The notes: a model not told the origin generated them from the sequence alone. Shown: positions 8,302 to 21,526, counted from the stretch's first letter. The stretch: 64,000 bases of DNA from Ectobacillus sp. JY-23 (GCF_023022965.1 NZ_CP095462.1:2046001-2110000); one strand, 5' to 3'. Translations and numbers: made by a program.

Positions 8302-10629
8302 TTATCGTTTCTTTTTCTTTTTTCGCTTAGACACCGGCGCGTTTTCAAAAAACGCCCGCTTCTTTTTCCCATCTTTGCGCGGTGCTTTGCCGCGGCGATT
8401 ATGCGTCGTTTCGCCTTCTTTACGCTTGCGACGTCCACCACCGCCTTCAATGACCATCGCGCGCGGCTTACGGTCACGTTTAGCGCCGCCCTTCATGCCA
8501 ACGATTTCAAAATCAATGGCACGCTCATCTTTATTAACATTTACAACACGAATTGCAATTTCATCACCGATGCGGAAGACGTTCCCTGTACGCTCTCCAA
8601 TCATCGCAAAGTGCTTTTCATCGTATCGATAATAATCGTCTGTTAGATAGCTTACATGAACAAGTCCTTCAATTGTATTCGGCAATTCTACAAACAAACC
8701 GAAGTTAGTTACAGAGCTAATAATACCATCATATTCCTCGCCGATTTTATCTAGCATATACTCCGCTTTTTTCAACTCATCTGTTTCGCGCTCAGCTTCT
8801 ACTGCACGGCGCTCCATGTTGGAAGAATGCTCAGCGATCTCGGGCAATTTATCCTTCCATTCCGCCTGCGTCTCTGCATCCATTTTGCCTTCAATTAAAT
8901 ATGTGCGGATTAAGCGATGCACAATGGTATCTGGATAACGACGAATTGGTGATGTGAAATGTGTGTAAAACTCTGTTGATAACCCAAAATGACCAAGACT
9001 CTTTTCATCATAGCGCGCCTGCTTCATAGAGCGAAGCATGACAGTTGAGATTACCATTTCCTCCGGCTGCCCCTGTACCATCTCAAGCACCTGCTGCAGG
9101 GCACGCGGATGAATATCATTTGCTTTTCCTTTTACCACGTAACCAAAATTTGTGATGAACTGAAAGAAGCGCTCTAGCTTATCTTCCTTCGGGTCTTCAT
9201 GCACACGGTACATAAATGGTACGTTAAGCCAATGGAAATGCTCTGCCACCGTTTCATTTGCTGCTAGCATGAACTCCTCAATTAACTTTTCAGCGGTAGA
9301 ACGATCTCGTAAAATCACATCTTGTGGGTGTCCGTCTTCATCCACAAGAACCTTTGCTTCTTTAAAATCAAAATCAATAGCGCCGCGCTTCATTCGCTTT
9401 TCGCGCAAAATTGACGCGAGCTCCGCCATATCTTTGAACATAGGGACAAGCGGCTCGTAGCGCTCAATTAGCGCTTCGTCTTCATCCTCTAAAATACTGT
9501 TTACATCCGTATACGTCATGCGCTCTGTCGTTTTAATCACGCTCTGGAAAATTTCGTGCTTTACCACTTCACCATTTCGGTTAATTTCCATTTCACATGA
9601 TAATGTAAGGCGATTTACTTTTGGGTTCAAGGAACAAATACCGTTTGACAAGCGATGCGGGATCATTGGAATAACGCGATCTACAAGATAAATACTCGTT
9701 GCACGCTCTGCCGCTTCACGGTCAATTGGTGACCCTTCTTTTACATAGTGACTCACATCAGCAATATGAACACCTAGCTTATAATTACCATTCGCAAGCT
9801 TTGTAACTGTAACAGCATCATCCAAGTCCTTTGCATCTGCACCGTCAATTGTAACGATTACTTGATCGCGTAAATCACGACGATCTTTAAGATCTGCTTC
9901 ATCAATTTCATCTGGTACATTGTTCGCTTGCTCAAGCACATCCGCAGGAAACATTTGCGGCAAGCCGTGCTTGTGAATGACAGACAAAATATCCACACCC
10001 GGGTCGTTTTTATGACCGAGGATTTGAATAACCTCACCCTCCGCACTCATACGATTTTCTGGGTAGGCAGTAATTTTCACAACAACCTTATGCCCTTCGA
10101 CCGCACCTTGAGCCGCATTTTTCGGAATAAAAATATCACCAACAAAGCGCTTGTCGTCTGGAATCACAAAGCCAAAGTTTTTTGATTCGGTATATGTACC
10201 GACAATCTCTTTTGTGCCGCGCTCAACGATGCGAACAACAGAGCCCTCACGGCGGCTGCCGCTCGACTCAGAGCTGACCCGAACCAACACAATATCACCG
10301 TGCATGGCGCCATTCAGTTCATTTGGCGGGATAAAAATATCATCCATACCCGCTTCTTCTGGCGAGACAAACGCAAAGCCGCGCGCATGACCTGTTAATT
10401 TGCCACGCAGCAAGTTCATCTTTTCCGGCAAACCGTAGCGGTTATTGCGCGTTCGCACAACTAACCCCTTTTCTTCCATTAAAATTAACGCTTTTACAAA
10501 ATCCTTAAATTCAGCTGCCTCAGCAATGCCGAATGCATCCTCTAATTCCTGAACAGTTAAAGGCTTATACGCTTCTTCTTTCATGAACGCAAGCAGCCTA
10601 TCCATATTTTGCTGAATACCTTGTTCCAA
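8302..10629 (-). CDS. rnr: Ribonuclease R
   Basis: A 3'-5' exoribonuclease of the RNB family, about 775 residues, able to pass through structured RNA and needed for decay of tmRNA-tagged messages. Domain order is an N-terminal helix-turn-helix, two cold-shock domains, the RNB catalytic domain with [14 protein letters not shown] and [12 protein letters not shown] (metal-binding Asp), an S1 domain ([19 protein letters not shown]), and a Lys/Arg-rich tail ending RKKKKKR. The start is set at the TTG (10629) because GGAGG lies 7 bases upstream and the N-terminus then matches relatives; the ATG at 10653 has no good site. It is part of the secG-esterase-rnr-smpB order. Confidence 0.95.
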   Translation of the reverse strand: MEQGIQQNMDRLLAFMKEEAYKPLTVQELEDAFGIAEAAEFKDFVKALILMEEKGLVVRTRNNRYGLPEKMNLLRGKLTGHARGFAFVSPEEAGMDDIFIPPNELNGAMHGDIVLVRVSSESSGSRREGSVVRIVERGTKEIVGTYTESKNFGFVIPDDKRFVGDIFIPKNAAQGAVEGHKVVVKITAYPENRMSAEGEVIQILGHKNDPGVDILSVIHKHGLPQMFPADVLEQANNVPDEIDEADLKDRRDLRDQVIVTIDGADAKDLDDAVTVTKLANGNYKLGVHIADVSHYVKEGSPIDREAAERATSIYLVDRVIPMIPHRLSNGICSLNPKVNRLTLSCEMEINRNGEVVKHEIFQSVIKTTERMTYTDVNSILEDEDEALIERYEPLVPMFKDMAELASILREKRMKRGAIDFDFKEAKVLVDEDGHPQDVILRDRSTAEKLIEEFMLAANETVAEHFHWLNVPFMYRVHEDPKEDKLERFFQFITNFGYVVKGKANDIHPRALQQVLEMVQGQPEEMVISTVMLRSMKQARYDEKSLGHFGLSTEFYTHFTSPIRRYPDTIVHRLIRTYLIEGKMDAETQAEWKDKLPEIAEHSSNMERRAVEAERETDELKKAEYMLDKIGEEYDGIISSVTNFGLFVELPNTIEGLVHVSYLTDDYYRYDEKHFAMIGERTGNVFRIGDEIAIRVVNVNKDERAIDFEIVGMKGGAKRDRKPRAMVIEGGGGRRKRKEGETTHNRRGKAPRKDGKKKRAFFENAPVSKRKKKKKR

Positions 10630-10687
10630 ATAGATTCCTCCCTCAAACTTCATATCATATAGCTTTACCTAAAAAGTAAGTATGTAT

Positions 10688-11330
10688 AAGAAAAGCGGAA
10701 GCGGCTCGTTCAACTCCATAGGGCAGAGGTTCCCATACCATAAAGGCGCTTTTTTGCCTTAATGGGATGGGGTTCTCTGACTGGAGGAGTTAGCCGCTGT
10801 AGCTGGACAATAAGAAAAGCAGAGCCGGTTCGTTTAGGCACCGAAGAAGAGGTTCTCCGACCACAAAGGCGCTTTTTGCCTTTATGGGCGGAGGTTCTCT
10901 GCTGGCAGTGCCTAACCGGCGGAGCTAGACAATAAGAAAAGCAGAGCCGGTTCGTTTAGGCACCGAAGAAGAGGTTCTCCGACCACAAAGGCGCTTTTTG
11001 CCTTTATGGGCGGAGGTTCTCTGCTGGCAGTGCCTAACCGGCGGAGCTAGACAATAAGAAAAGCGGAGCCGGTTCGTTTAGGCACCGAAGAAGAGGTTCT
11101 CCGACCACAAAGGCGCTTTTTGCCTTTATGGGCGGAGGTTCTCTGCTGGCAGTGCCTAACCGGCGGAGCTAGACAATAAGAAAAGCGGAGCCGGTTCGTT
11201 TAGGCACCGAAGAAGAGGTTCTCCGACCACAAAGGCGCTTTTTGCCTTTATGGGCGGAGGTTCTCTGCTGGCAGTGCCTAACCGGCGGAGCTAGACAATA
11301 AGAAAAGCAGAGCCGGCTCTTTTAGCTGAT
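10688..11330. repeat. Tandem array of ~122-bp hairpin repeats
   Basis: This fills the 740-bp gap between rnr and the esterase. One divergent unit (10688-10811) is followed by four nearly identical 122-bp units (10812-10933, 10934-11055, 11056-11177, 11178-11299) and a truncated sixth (11300-11330). Units 1-2 of the identical set begin AAGAAAAGCAGAGCC and units 3-4 AAGAAAAGCGGAGCC. Each unit is a long imperfect palindrome: GCCGGT/ACCGGC and TAGGCAC/GTGCCTA arms, two GAGGTTCTC motifs, and the apex AAAGGC-GCTTTTT-GCCTTT. No spacers occur between units and no coding sequence is seen. Other copies lie at 26349-26745 and 49753-49940. Confidence 0.92.
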
Positions 11331-11351
11331 TTTATTGTTTCCTAATCTTGA

Positions 11352-11386
11352 TAAAAAAGACGCAACTGAATTACCAATCCAGTTGC
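11352..11386 (-). terminator. Terminator at the esterase gene end
   Basis: Stem GCAACTG / CAGTTGC followed on the minus strand by GTCTTTTTT. The hairpin overlaps the last codons of the esterase. Confidence 0.65.
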
Positions 11387-12111
11387 TCTAAGAAATTGTA
11401 GACGTCCTCATGCAATGCATCTTTTTCTTTATCTAGTGTGATGACATGCGTTGAGTCTTCATACCATTTGATTTTCTTTAGATGTGATTCTACGCCGTTA
11501 TAAATGATGTTAGCACTGTCCGTGTTAATCATTTCATCGTGGCGTGCTTGTACAACAAAGGTTGGGCTGTAAATCATGTCAATGTTATTACGTACATCAC
11601 GGATTAAGTCCTGCAGAGCGCGCAGTGTATTCATTGGCGTTTGACGAAACGCATTCATCTCTTCCTCAATTTGCTCGGGTGACTTGCCTTCATAGCGCTT
11701 ATATTCTCTTGCGTATGCTAAAATTCCTTCATACATCGTTTCTTCGCTTTTAATGTACATGGGCGCGCACATTGGCACAACACCGACAACAGGAACTGTA
11801 TATGACAGCTTGAGCGAAAATACGCCGCCAAGTGATAGACCAACCGCAGCAATCTTTTCGTAACCAAGCCCTTTTAAATGATTGTAGGCGTTCATTACAT
11901 CGCTCCACCAATCCTCTGGCCCTGTATGGACAAGCTGCTCAGGCGGCACACCGTGACCTTTATAAATAGGGGCATGCGATGTATAGCCTTTTTTCTCTAA
12001 AAAGCGGCCAAGCATACGTACATCAGCGGAATGACCAGTAAATCCGTGTAGTAATAAAACAGCGCGCTCGCCAGCTTCAAATGTAAATGGTTTGGGTGCA
12101 ACTACTTTCAT
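11371..12111 (-). CDS. Carboxylesterase, Est30/YvaK family
   Basis: A 246-residue alpha/beta hydrolase related to Geobacillus Est30. The nucleophile elbow GLSLGG has Ser93, the acid is the Asp of QARHDEMI, and the histidine is in EDSTHVIT. The oxyanion loop is [11 protein letters not shown]. It is cytosolic, hydrolyses short-chain esters, and is related to monoglyceride lipases. The start is set at MKVVAPKPF (12111), which has GGAGAG upstream; the 13 extra residues of the longer frame are not conserved. It lies between secG and rnr as in Bacillus. Confidence 0.92.
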   Translation of the reverse strand: MKVVAPKPFTFEAGERAVLLLHGFTGHSADVRMLGRFLEKKGYTSHAPIYKGHGVPPEQLVHTGPEDWWSDVMNAYNHLKGLGYEKIAAVGLSLGGVFSLKLSYTVPVVGVVPMCAPMYIKSEETMYEGILAYAREYKRYEGKSPEQIEEEMNAFRQTPMNTLRALQDLIRDVRNNIDMIYSPTFVVQARHDEMINTDSANIIYNGVESHLKKIKWYEDSTHVITLDKEKDALHEDVYNFLEQLDW

Positions 12112-12234
12112 GATCTCTCCTCTTTCCTTCCGTAATTCTGCATCCACCATTAGGCGGTTTCTCTATAGTGTATCATAAGTCACGAACATTCATGTGTTTC
12201 AAGGCTTTATGGAGCTCCCAAAGCTTTCGGGCAC

Positions 12235-12264
12235 AAAAAAGATTCATCTGATCAGATGAATCTT
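12235..12264 (-). terminator. Terminator of secG
   Basis: Palindrome AGATTCATCTGATCAGATGA plus ATCT, followed on the minus strand by TTTTTTG. Confidence 0.75.
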
Positions 12265-12273
12265 TTGTTTGTT

Positions 12274-12510
12274 TTAAGCTAGGTTCACGTAAGTTACGGC
12301 CATTGCTAACACGAAAAAGAGTACAGCGAATACCACTGTCATTTTTTCTAAAACTGCTTCAAGACCGCGCGCTTTTTGCTTTCCGAACAATTGCTCCGCT
12401 CCGCCCGAGATTGCGCCGGAAAGACCAGCGCTTTTACTGGACTGCAACAGAACAAGGATAACCAACACTACAGATACAATAATCAATAAGACCGATAGAA
12501 ATGTATTCAC
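12274..12510 (-). CDS. secG: Preprotein translocase subunit SecG
   Basis: A 78-residue membrane protein with two transmembrane helices (about 4-22 and 57-76) joined by a Gly/Ser-rich cytoplasmic loop (SAGLSGAISGGAEQLFGKQKARG). This is the SecG subunit of the SecYEG channel, which works with SecA, encoded at 47-49 kb. It starts with GTG, and AGGAGG lies 8 bases upstream. Confidence 0.95.
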   Translation of the reverse strand: MNTFLSVLLIIVSVVLVILVLLQSSKSAGLSGAISGGAEQLFGKQKARGLEAVLEKMTVVFAVLFFVLAMAVTYVNLA

Positions 12511-12546
12511 GTGATGAACCTCCTATACACACTTTGAGTTAGTTTA

Positions 12547-12575
12547 ACTGTATCATAAAGACCCCTGTTGAACAA
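12547..12575 (-). promoter_or_regulatory. Probable SigA promoter of secG
   Basis: TTGTTC (12575-12570), a 17-bp spacer and TACAGT (12552-12547) on the minus strand. The -10 match is only moderate. Confidence 0.45.
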
Positions 12576-12583
12576 GTAGGATT

Positions 12584-12613
12584 AAAAAACCTCCCGCCAA
12601 ACTTGGCAGGAGG
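12584..12613 (-). terminator. Terminator of the glycolytic operon
   Basis: Stem CCTCC-GCCAA / TTGGC-GGAGG followed on the minus strand by TTTTTT, directly after the eno stop. Confidence 0.85.
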
Positions 12614-12622
12614 TCTTCGTCA

Positions 12623-13933
<1,311 letters not shown>

Positions 13934-15468
13934 TTATCCTTGAATTAATGTTTTTCCTGTCATTTCTTTCGGTTGTTCAATTCCAAGTAATGAAAGCATT
14001 GTTGGGGCAAGATCACCAAGAATACCATCTTCACGAAGTGTTACATCTTGCTTTGTTACGATGCATGGCACTGGATTTGTTGTGTGAGCTGTCATTGGTT
14101 GACCATCCGGCGTTAACTCTTCATCCGCGTTACCGTGGTCTGCCGTAATGATAGCTTGTCCGCCTTTGGCAAGAATAGCGTCCACAACTTTTCCTAGGCA
14201 CTCATCTGTCGCTTCTACAGCTTTGATGGTCGGCTCCATCATACCGGAGTGACCTACCATGTCACAGTTTGCAAAGTTTAAAATAATCATGTCATGCTTG
14301 TCTGCTTCAATTTCCTTCAATAGGGCATCTGTTACTTCATAAATGCTCATTTCAGGCTGCAAATCATATGTCGCAACCTTTGGAGAGTTAATTAGGATGC
14401 GCTCTTCACCTGGGAATTCCGCTTCGCGTCCACCGCTGAAGAAGAACGTTACGTGCGGATACTTTTCCGTTTCCGCAATGCGAAGTTGCTTTAGGCCTGC
14501 TTGAGACACAACTTCTCCCAACGTGTTGTCAAGGTTTGTTGGTTTAAAGGCAACGTAGCCTCCAACCGTTTCACTGAACTGCGTCATGCAGACGAATTCA
14601 GGAATGCGCGGTACTTTTTCACCGCGATCAAATTCACGAAAATCTTCATTTGTGAAAACACGTGAAATTTGAATTGCACGATCTGGACGGAAGTTATAGA
14701 AGATGATTGCATCATCATCGTTAATCGTTCCAACCGGCGTACCGTCTTCTTTTAACATAACAGATGGTAAGACGAACTCATCGAAGATTCCGTTTTCGTA
14801 TGAATCGTTTACGCACTCGTAGGCATCTTTGTAAGTTGGTCCTTCACCGTACACCATAGCGCGGTAGCATTTTTCAACACGATCCCAGCGCTTATCGCGG
14901 TCCATGGAATAATAGCGTCCAGAAACAGTAGCAAGCTGTCCTGTACCCGTTTCTTCCATCACTTTATAAGTCGCATCTAAATACTTTTTCGCTGTTTGCG
15001 GACCTACATCACGGCCATCGAGGAAGGCATGTACATATACCTTTTCCAGACCTTCCTGCGCCGCTAAGCGAAGCAAGGCAAACATGTGGTCAATATGGCT
15101 GTGTACACCACCATCAGATAATAATCCGAATAAGTGAAGTGCAGTCCCCGCTTGTTTCACATGTTGAATTGCTTTTAAAAATGTTTCGTTTTGATTGAAC
15201 TCACCTTCACGAATCGCAACGTTTACGCGCGTTAAGCTTTGGTATACAATGCGGCCGGCACCAATATTTAAGTGACCTACCTCTGAGTTCCCCATCTGAC
15301 CTTCCGGAAGACCAACCGCTTCGCCGCTCGCCTTTAACGTCGTATGCGGGAATTGGTTCCAGTAGCGATCAAAGTTTGGCTTGTTCGCTTGTGCGATTGA
15401 ATTGCCGTAAGTTTCTTCACGTAAAGCAAAGCCATCTAGAATAATCAAAGCTGTTGGTTTTTTGCTCA

Positions 15469-15469
<1 letters not shown>
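13934..15469 (-). CDS. gpmI: 2,3-bisphosphoglycerate-independent phosphoglycerate mutase
   Basis: A 511-residue manganese-dependent enzyme of the alkaline-phosphatase superfamily that interconverts 3- and 2-phosphoglycerate. [10 protein letters not shown] holds metal-binding Asp12, and [15 protein letters not shown] holds the phosphoserine nucleophile Ser62. Other ligands lie in [11 protein letters not shown] and [10 protein letters not shown]. It overlaps the tpiA stop by one base (15469), a sign of tight coupling. The Mn dependence links its activity to spore germination in Bacillus. Confidence 0.97.
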
Positions 15470-16239
<770 letters not shown>

Positions 16240-16244
16240 TTAAA

Positions 16245-17429
16245 TTACTTGTCGTTTAGACGTACAACGCCCGGAAGTTCCTTGCCTTCCATAAACTCAA
16301 GAGATGCGCCGCCGCCTGTAGAAATGTGGCTCATCTTGTCAGCTAAACCGAATTTTTCAACCGCTGCCGCAGAGTCGCCGCCGCCGATAACGGAATATGT
16401 ATCCGTAGATTCCGCAAGAGCTTCTGCTACTGCTTTTGTTCCATTTGCGAACTTGTCCATTTCAAATACACCCATCGGTCCGTTCCAAATAACAAGCTTG
16501 GAGTTGCGAATGACATCCGCATAAATTTCGCGTGTTTTTGGCCCGATGTCCATCCCTTCCCAGTCGCTAGGGATTGCATCAACACCTACTTCTTGTGTGT
16601 TTGCATTTTCAGAGAAGTCATCACCAACAACAACATCTACTGGCATGTAGAAGTTAACACCTTTTTCTTTTGCCATTTGCATAAACTCTTTGGCAAGATC
16701 AAGTTTATCGTCTTCGCATAAAGATTTACCGATTTCATAGCCTTGTGCTTTCACAAATGTATAAGCAAGACCTCCACCAATAATTAGGTTGTCAACCTTG
16801 TCCAGCAAGTTACGGATTACGCCGATTTTATCTTTTACTTTTGCACCGCCAATAATAGCTGTGAACGGACGCTCTGGATTGGATAATGCCTTACCCAATA
16901 CCTCAATTTCTTTTTCCATCAATAGACCGGATACTGCCGGGATATATTCCGCGATACCAGCAGTAGAAGCATGTGCACGGTGCGCCGCGCCAAATGCGTC
17001 ATTGACATACAAGTCAGCAAGTGCTGCAAATTCTTTTGCAAGTGCTGGATCGTTCTTTTCTTCGCCCGGATAGAAACGAACGTTTTCAAGAACCAATACA
17101 TCGCCTTCATTCATTTCAGCAATAGCAGCTTGTACTTCTGGTCCGTAAGCTTCGTCTGTTTTTGCAACGTTTTTACCGAGCAATTCGCCAAGGCGCTTTG
17201 CTACTGGTGTAAGACGCATTTCTTCTACAACTTGACCCTTTGGACGACCAAAGTGGCTAGCAAGAATCACTTTCGCGCCTTTCTCCATTAAGTACTGAAT
17301 TGTAGGAAGAGCCGCGCGGATACGTGTTTCGTCCGTAATTTGCCCGTCCTTCATTGGTACGTTAAAGTCAACGCGGCAAAATACGCGTTTGCCTTTTACA
17401 TCCACGTCACGAATTGATTTCTTGTTCAT
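16245..17429 (-). CDS. pgk: Phosphoglycerate kinase
   Basis: A 394-residue two-lobed kinase that makes ATP from 1,3-bisphosphoglycerate. The substrate loop is [13 protein letters not shown], the hinge region [12 protein letters not shown], and the nucleotide lobe contains [31 protein letters not shown] and [13 protein letters not shown]. It is 15-20 bases upstream of tpiA and 139 bases downstream of gapA. The gapA-pgk gap may hold an RNA-processing or promoter element. Confidence 0.97.
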   Translation of the reverse strand: MNKKSIRDVDVKGKRVFCRVDFNVPMKDGQITDETRIRAALPTIQYLMEKGAKVILASHFGRPKGQVVEEMRLTPVAKRLGELLGKNVAKTDEAYGPEVQAAIAEMNEGDVLVLENVRFYPGEEKNDPALAKEFAALADLYVNDAFGAAHRAHASTAGIAEYIPAVSGLLMEKEIEVLGKALSNPERPFTAIIGGAKVKDKIGVIRNLLDKVDNLIIGGGLAYTFVKAQGYEIGKSLCEDDKLDLAKEFMQMAKEKGVNFYMPVDVVVGDDFSENANTQEVGVDAIPSDWEGMDIGPKTREIYADVIRNSKLVIWNGPMGVFEMDKFANGTKAVAEALAESTDTYSVIGGGDSAAAVEKFGLADKMSHISTGGGASLEFMEGKELPGVVRLNDK

Positions 17430-17527
17430 TCGATTGACCTCCGATTTGGTTGGATTGACAAAACCAATTTCATATTACCACATCTTTCCCCCAAGGGAAA
17501 ACCTTGCCTATTGCAAGCATACATAAG

Positions 17528-17558
17528 AGGAGGAGAGGGGGAACATGCCCTCTCTCCC
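17528..17558 (-). other. GC-rich hairpin in the gapA-pgk gap
   Basis: The stem GGAGAGAGGGC pairs with a GGGGAGAGG complement around ATGTTC, and there is no T run. It may stabilise the gapA 3' end or slow polymerase rather than terminate, allowing different levels of gapA and downstream genes. This is an inference from position. Confidence 0.45.
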
Positions 17559-17568
17559 CGTTCTTAAA

Positions 17569-18600
<1,032 letters not shown>

Positions 18601-18612
18601 TCAAATTTTATG

Positions 18613-19641
18613 TTAAGGGTTTCCCCTTAGTAACGCTTTTGCTGCGCCTTCATCCGTCACCAATAGTGATGTGTGTCCTTGTCTAACGACTGCGCGAATA
18701 GCCTTTGCCTTTGAAGCGCCGCCTGCTACAGCCACCACATGCGGAATATGGCGTAAATCTGCAAGTTGCATGCCTGCTGTGAGTACCTTGTGTACCACCT
18801 TACCATGTTCATCAAAGTAATACCCGAATGCTTCTCCTACCGCGTGTCCTTCTACAATTTTATTCCAGTCTGTTTCAGCGGTTTTACGTCTTTGCGCCAT
18901 TTTAAGTGCATCACCGATACCATGAATCACGATGTTGGAAGCTTGAATAAGTTCCAGCACAGATTTCACAGATGGCTCTGTCATAATGGATGCATACACT
19001 TCGCTGCTAATTTGATCCGGAACGTATAGAAGACGGTAGCTGCTGTTTGTGTTTTTAGCCATTTTGGCACAAATGGTGTTCGCTTCATTTTCGACGCTTT
19101 CACCAATGCCACCTCGTGCCGGGACAAACAGTATATCCAGATTTTTAAAGTCCGATTTCATCATGTCCGCTACAGCCGCGAGCGTTGTACCTCCGGTTAC
19201 GGCAACGATATTATTCGCGCCCAGCCGCTTCTTTATGCACGCTACGCTGGCACGGCCCAGCTCTTGCTTTACCCAAGGAGAAGCATCGCTGTCACCTGCT
19301 ACTACGAAAACTTCCTCCAGATTTAATGTTTCCTTAAGCTGTGCTTCTAAAACCTTTAATCCGGAAATTTCTCGCATAAATTCTTCTAATGCTGTGACAA
19401 CCTCCATACCACTTTCTGTTAGCGTCATACCGGCGGAAGCTACATGAATCAAGTGCTCTTCTTTTAAAACCTGTACTTCACTTCGCAACACACGTTCTGT
19501 CATGTTTAAACTAGCAGACAAATTCCGGCGGCCAATCGGCTGCGTAAGTCGTATGTATTGCAGAATTTGCATGCGTGTTTGCATAACAGGTAGCAGATCG
19601 GGCAATAATCGTTTTGCATAATCAATCCATGAACGCATCAT
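18613..19641 (-). CDS. cggR: Central glycolytic genes regulator CggR
   Basis: A 342-residue SorC/DeoR-type repressor. The N-terminal winged helix (PIGRRNLSASLNMTERVLRSEV) binds DNA, and the C-terminal sugar-phosphate domain (VTGGTTLAAVADMM, ARGGIGESVENEANTI, HGIGDALKMAQRR) senses fructose-1,6-bisphosphate in relatives. The start is set at the first of two ATGs (19641) behind GAGGG; the longer frame reads into the leader. It is the first gene of the operon and represses it through the site at 19673-19708. Confidence 0.95.
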   Translation of the reverse strand: MMRSWIDYAKRLLPDLLPVMQTRMQILQYIRLTQPIGRRNLSASLNMTERVLRSEVQVLKEEHLIHVASAGMTLTESGMEVVTALEEFMREISGLKVLEAQLKETLNLEEVFVVAGDSDASPWVKQELGRASVACIKKRLGANNIVAVTGGTTLAAVADMMKSDFKNLDILFVPARGGIGESVENEANTICAKMAKNTNSSYRLLYVPDQISSEVYASIMTEPSVKSVLELIQASNIVIHGIGDALKMAQRRKTAETDWNKIVEGHAVGEAFGYYFDEHGKVVHKVLTAGMQLADLRHIPHVVAVAGGASKAKAIRAVVRQGHTSLLVTDEGAAKALLRGNP

Positions 19642-19672
19642 TCTTCCCTCACTATCATTCACTTTCTTGTGG

Positions 19673-19708
19673 GTCAATATACGTCCCATAGAGACACATT
19701 ATGTCCCG
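19673..19708 (-). promoter_or_regulatory. CggR operator
   Basis: Read on the minus strand: CGGGAC-N6-TGTC, four bases, then TGGGAC-N6-TGAC. The B. subtilis CggR operator is CGGGAC-N6-TGTC-N4-CGGGAC-N6-TGTC, so spacing is kept exactly with two base changes in the second half. It lies downstream of the promoter, where a bound tetramer blocks elongation. Confidence 0.9.
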
Positions 19709-19742
19709 CGTGTTGTAAAAAAAATTTCCTGCTACATGTAGT

Positions 19743-19771
19743 ATTGTAACAGGATATATTTTTTTATTCAA
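19743..19771 (-). promoter_or_regulatory. SigA promoter of the cggR-gapA-eno operon
   Basis: TTGAAT (19771-19766), a 17-bp spacer and TACAAT (19748-19743) on the minus strand, starting transcription near 19736, about 30 bases before the CggR operator. Confidence 0.75.
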
Positions 19772-19772
19772 G

Positions 19773-20012
19773 TCAAGAACTTTTTGTTAAGCGCTTACTT
19801 ATGACATCTTTTTGAATAATACCCGCTTGCACCTCTTCTCCCTCTATTTCTATGACAGGAATCATAATTTGGTACCTTTCTAACAGCACATTATCATTAT
19901 AAATGTCAATTTCTTTCCATGTGAAATCATGCTCTTGCTGTAATTCATGCAAAATAGCTTTTGCATCCTCACATAGACAGCAATCTTTTTTTCCATATAG
20001 TAACACGTTCAT
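19773..20012 (-). CDS. Glutaredoxin-like (DUF836) thioredoxin-fold protein
   Basis: A 79-residue thioredoxin-fold protein. The redox motif is CCLC (Cys11-x-x-Cys14), preceded by the first beta strand NVLLYGKKD, with the cis-proline in MIPVIEIEG. DUF836 proteins are predicted thiol-disulfide reductases with no proven partner. The start is set at MNVLLYG (20012), with GGGTGG upstream; the longer frame only reads through the end of sigL. It lies between sigL and the cggR promoter, 16 bases after sigL, so it is probably its operon partner. Confidence 0.82.
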   Translation of the reverse strand: MNVLLYGKKDCCLCEDAKAILHELQQEHDFTWKEIDIYNDNVLLERYQIMIPVIEIEGEEVQAGIIQKDVISKRLTKSS

Positions 20013-20028
20013 TTTAGCCACCCAGCCT

Positions 20029-21285
20029 TTACATTGTCTTGCGGAGAGAAGAGGCAGGAATCTTGAGCTGCTCCCGGTACTTAGCAACCGTTCGTCTCGA
20101 TACTGCGATTCCATGCTCCTTCTCTAACCATTGTACAATCTTTTGATCGGACAATGGTTTGCGTTTGTCTTCCTTTTCAATCATGCTTTTTAGCAGTTCC
20201 TTGACGCGTAGCGCAGATACATCTTCCTCTGATACAGCATTGCTAAAGAAATACTTCATCTCAAATAGACCATACGGCGTCTGTACAAATTTGTTTCTTG
20301 TAGCGCGGCTAACGGTTGATTCATGCAATCCAAGCTCTGTAGCGACCTCCTTTAATGCCAGCGGCTGTACAAATAACGGACCGCGCATAAAAAAAGCAGA
20401 TTGTCTTGCTACAATAACCTCCATTACACGAAGCAAAGTAATCTTCCGCTGCTCTAAACTTTTTAAGAGCCACTGCACATGCTGCTGCTTTTGTGCTAAG
20501 TAGGATGCCACATCACGTTCTGCTTCTGTTGTCAACATCGCACTATAGGTTGGATGAATCTCAATCTTAGGCAAATGCGTTTGTTCTACGGTAATGATAA
20601 GTTCACCATTTTTACGGTGAACGGCTAAATCAGGTACAACGTACAACGGCTTTTCAGATGAAAACGCAAGACCCGGCTTCGGTTGTAATGAAACAATGAC
20701 ACGCATTGCCTGCTGTAATTCTTCACCGTGACATTTCAGTGCCTGTGTCAATTGCTTCCAATCTTTTTTGGCAAACGCGTTAAAATGATAGGCAATCATC
20801 TGTTCAGCTAGACCACATCTTTTTTGTAAGCGCTTTAACTGAAGAAGTAAACATTCTTGTAAAGTGCGTGCCCCAACCCCCGCCGGCTCTAAATCTTGCA
20901 AGACATGCACACAAGCCCGTACTTCATCAATCGGTATATTGAGAAGTGCCGCTAGCTCTTCATCACTTTCTCGCAAATATCCATTTTCATCTATATTATC
21001 TACTATAAAGCGCAATGCGCGCATATTGGCCGCTTTATGAATGCGAAGCTGCTCCAGCAAATGCTGCTGCAATGTTTCACTATGCGAACCGTAAATCTCC
21101 ATCTGGTTTTCTGTTTTGCGCCCACCCTCTCGGATCTTTAGCTCAATTAACGGATTTTCCAGCGACTGCTCATACAAAAACTCTGTTAACTCTTGTGCAT
21201 TATACTGCAGCATCGCAATAGCCTGGCGCAATTCTTGTGTCATCGCCAAACGAAGTGACTGTTCCTGTACCAAACTTGCCTTCAA
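20029..21285 (-). CDS. sigL: RNA polymerase sigma-54 factor
   Basis: A 418-residue RpoN/SigL protein. Region I is Gln/Leu-rich (LAMTQELRQAIAMLQYNAQELTEFL), the core-binding domain is central, and the C-terminal RpoN box (VSRRTVAKYRE) recognises the -24 element. It needs enhancer-binding activators; in Bacillus it serves amino-acid and levan use. The start is set at a TTG (21285), because AAGGGGGAG lies 6 bases upstream; the frame is open for 12 more codons. Position next to cggR is conserved in Bacillus. Confidence 0.93.
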   Translation of the reverse strand: MKASLVQEQSLRLAMTQELRQAIAMLQYNAQELTEFLYEQSLENPLIELKIREGGRKTENQMEIYGSHSETLQQHLLEQLRIHKAANMRALRFIVDNIDENGYLRESDEELAALLNIPIDEVRACVHVLQDLEPAGVGARTLQECLLLQLKRLQKRCGLAEQMIAYHFNAFAKKDWKQLTQALKCHGEELQQAMRVIVSLQPKPGLAFSSEKPLYVVPDLAVHRKNGELIITVEQTHLPKIEIHPTYSAMLTTEAERDVASYLAQKQQHVQWLLKSLEQRKITLLRVMEVIVARQSAFFMRGPLFVQPLALKEVATELGLHESTVSRATRNKFVQTPYGLFEMKYFFSNAVSEEDVSALRVKELLKSMIEKEDKRKPLSDQKIVQWLEKEHGIAVSRRTVAKYREQLKIPASSLRKTM

Positions 21286-21526
21286 TCCAATCTCCCCCTT
21301 AGCCTCTATTGTACAATACATTGATGCGTAAATTGAATGGTAAAACCCACCCAGTATTCGTTATTTCATTTTTATTAAGCAGAATGGGAGAATACGACAA
21401 GAAAAATCGAGTTTCAGATATAAGATGACAGACTCATATATTTTTAGTCAAGCGATGTATAGTTTGGATTAGCGCACATGCCCCGTAAGACCATGACAAA
21501 CCAGTCTCGTTTCCTTCTTTCTATCT

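Noticed and set aside
10688-11330. CRISPR array
   Set aside because: Units follow each other directly with no unique spacers, are 122 bp long, and no cas genes are present.
19773-20114. Longer start for the glutaredoxin-like gene
   Set aside because: The extra 34 residues only read through the end of sigL in another frame; MNVLLYG fits the fold start and has a ribosome site.
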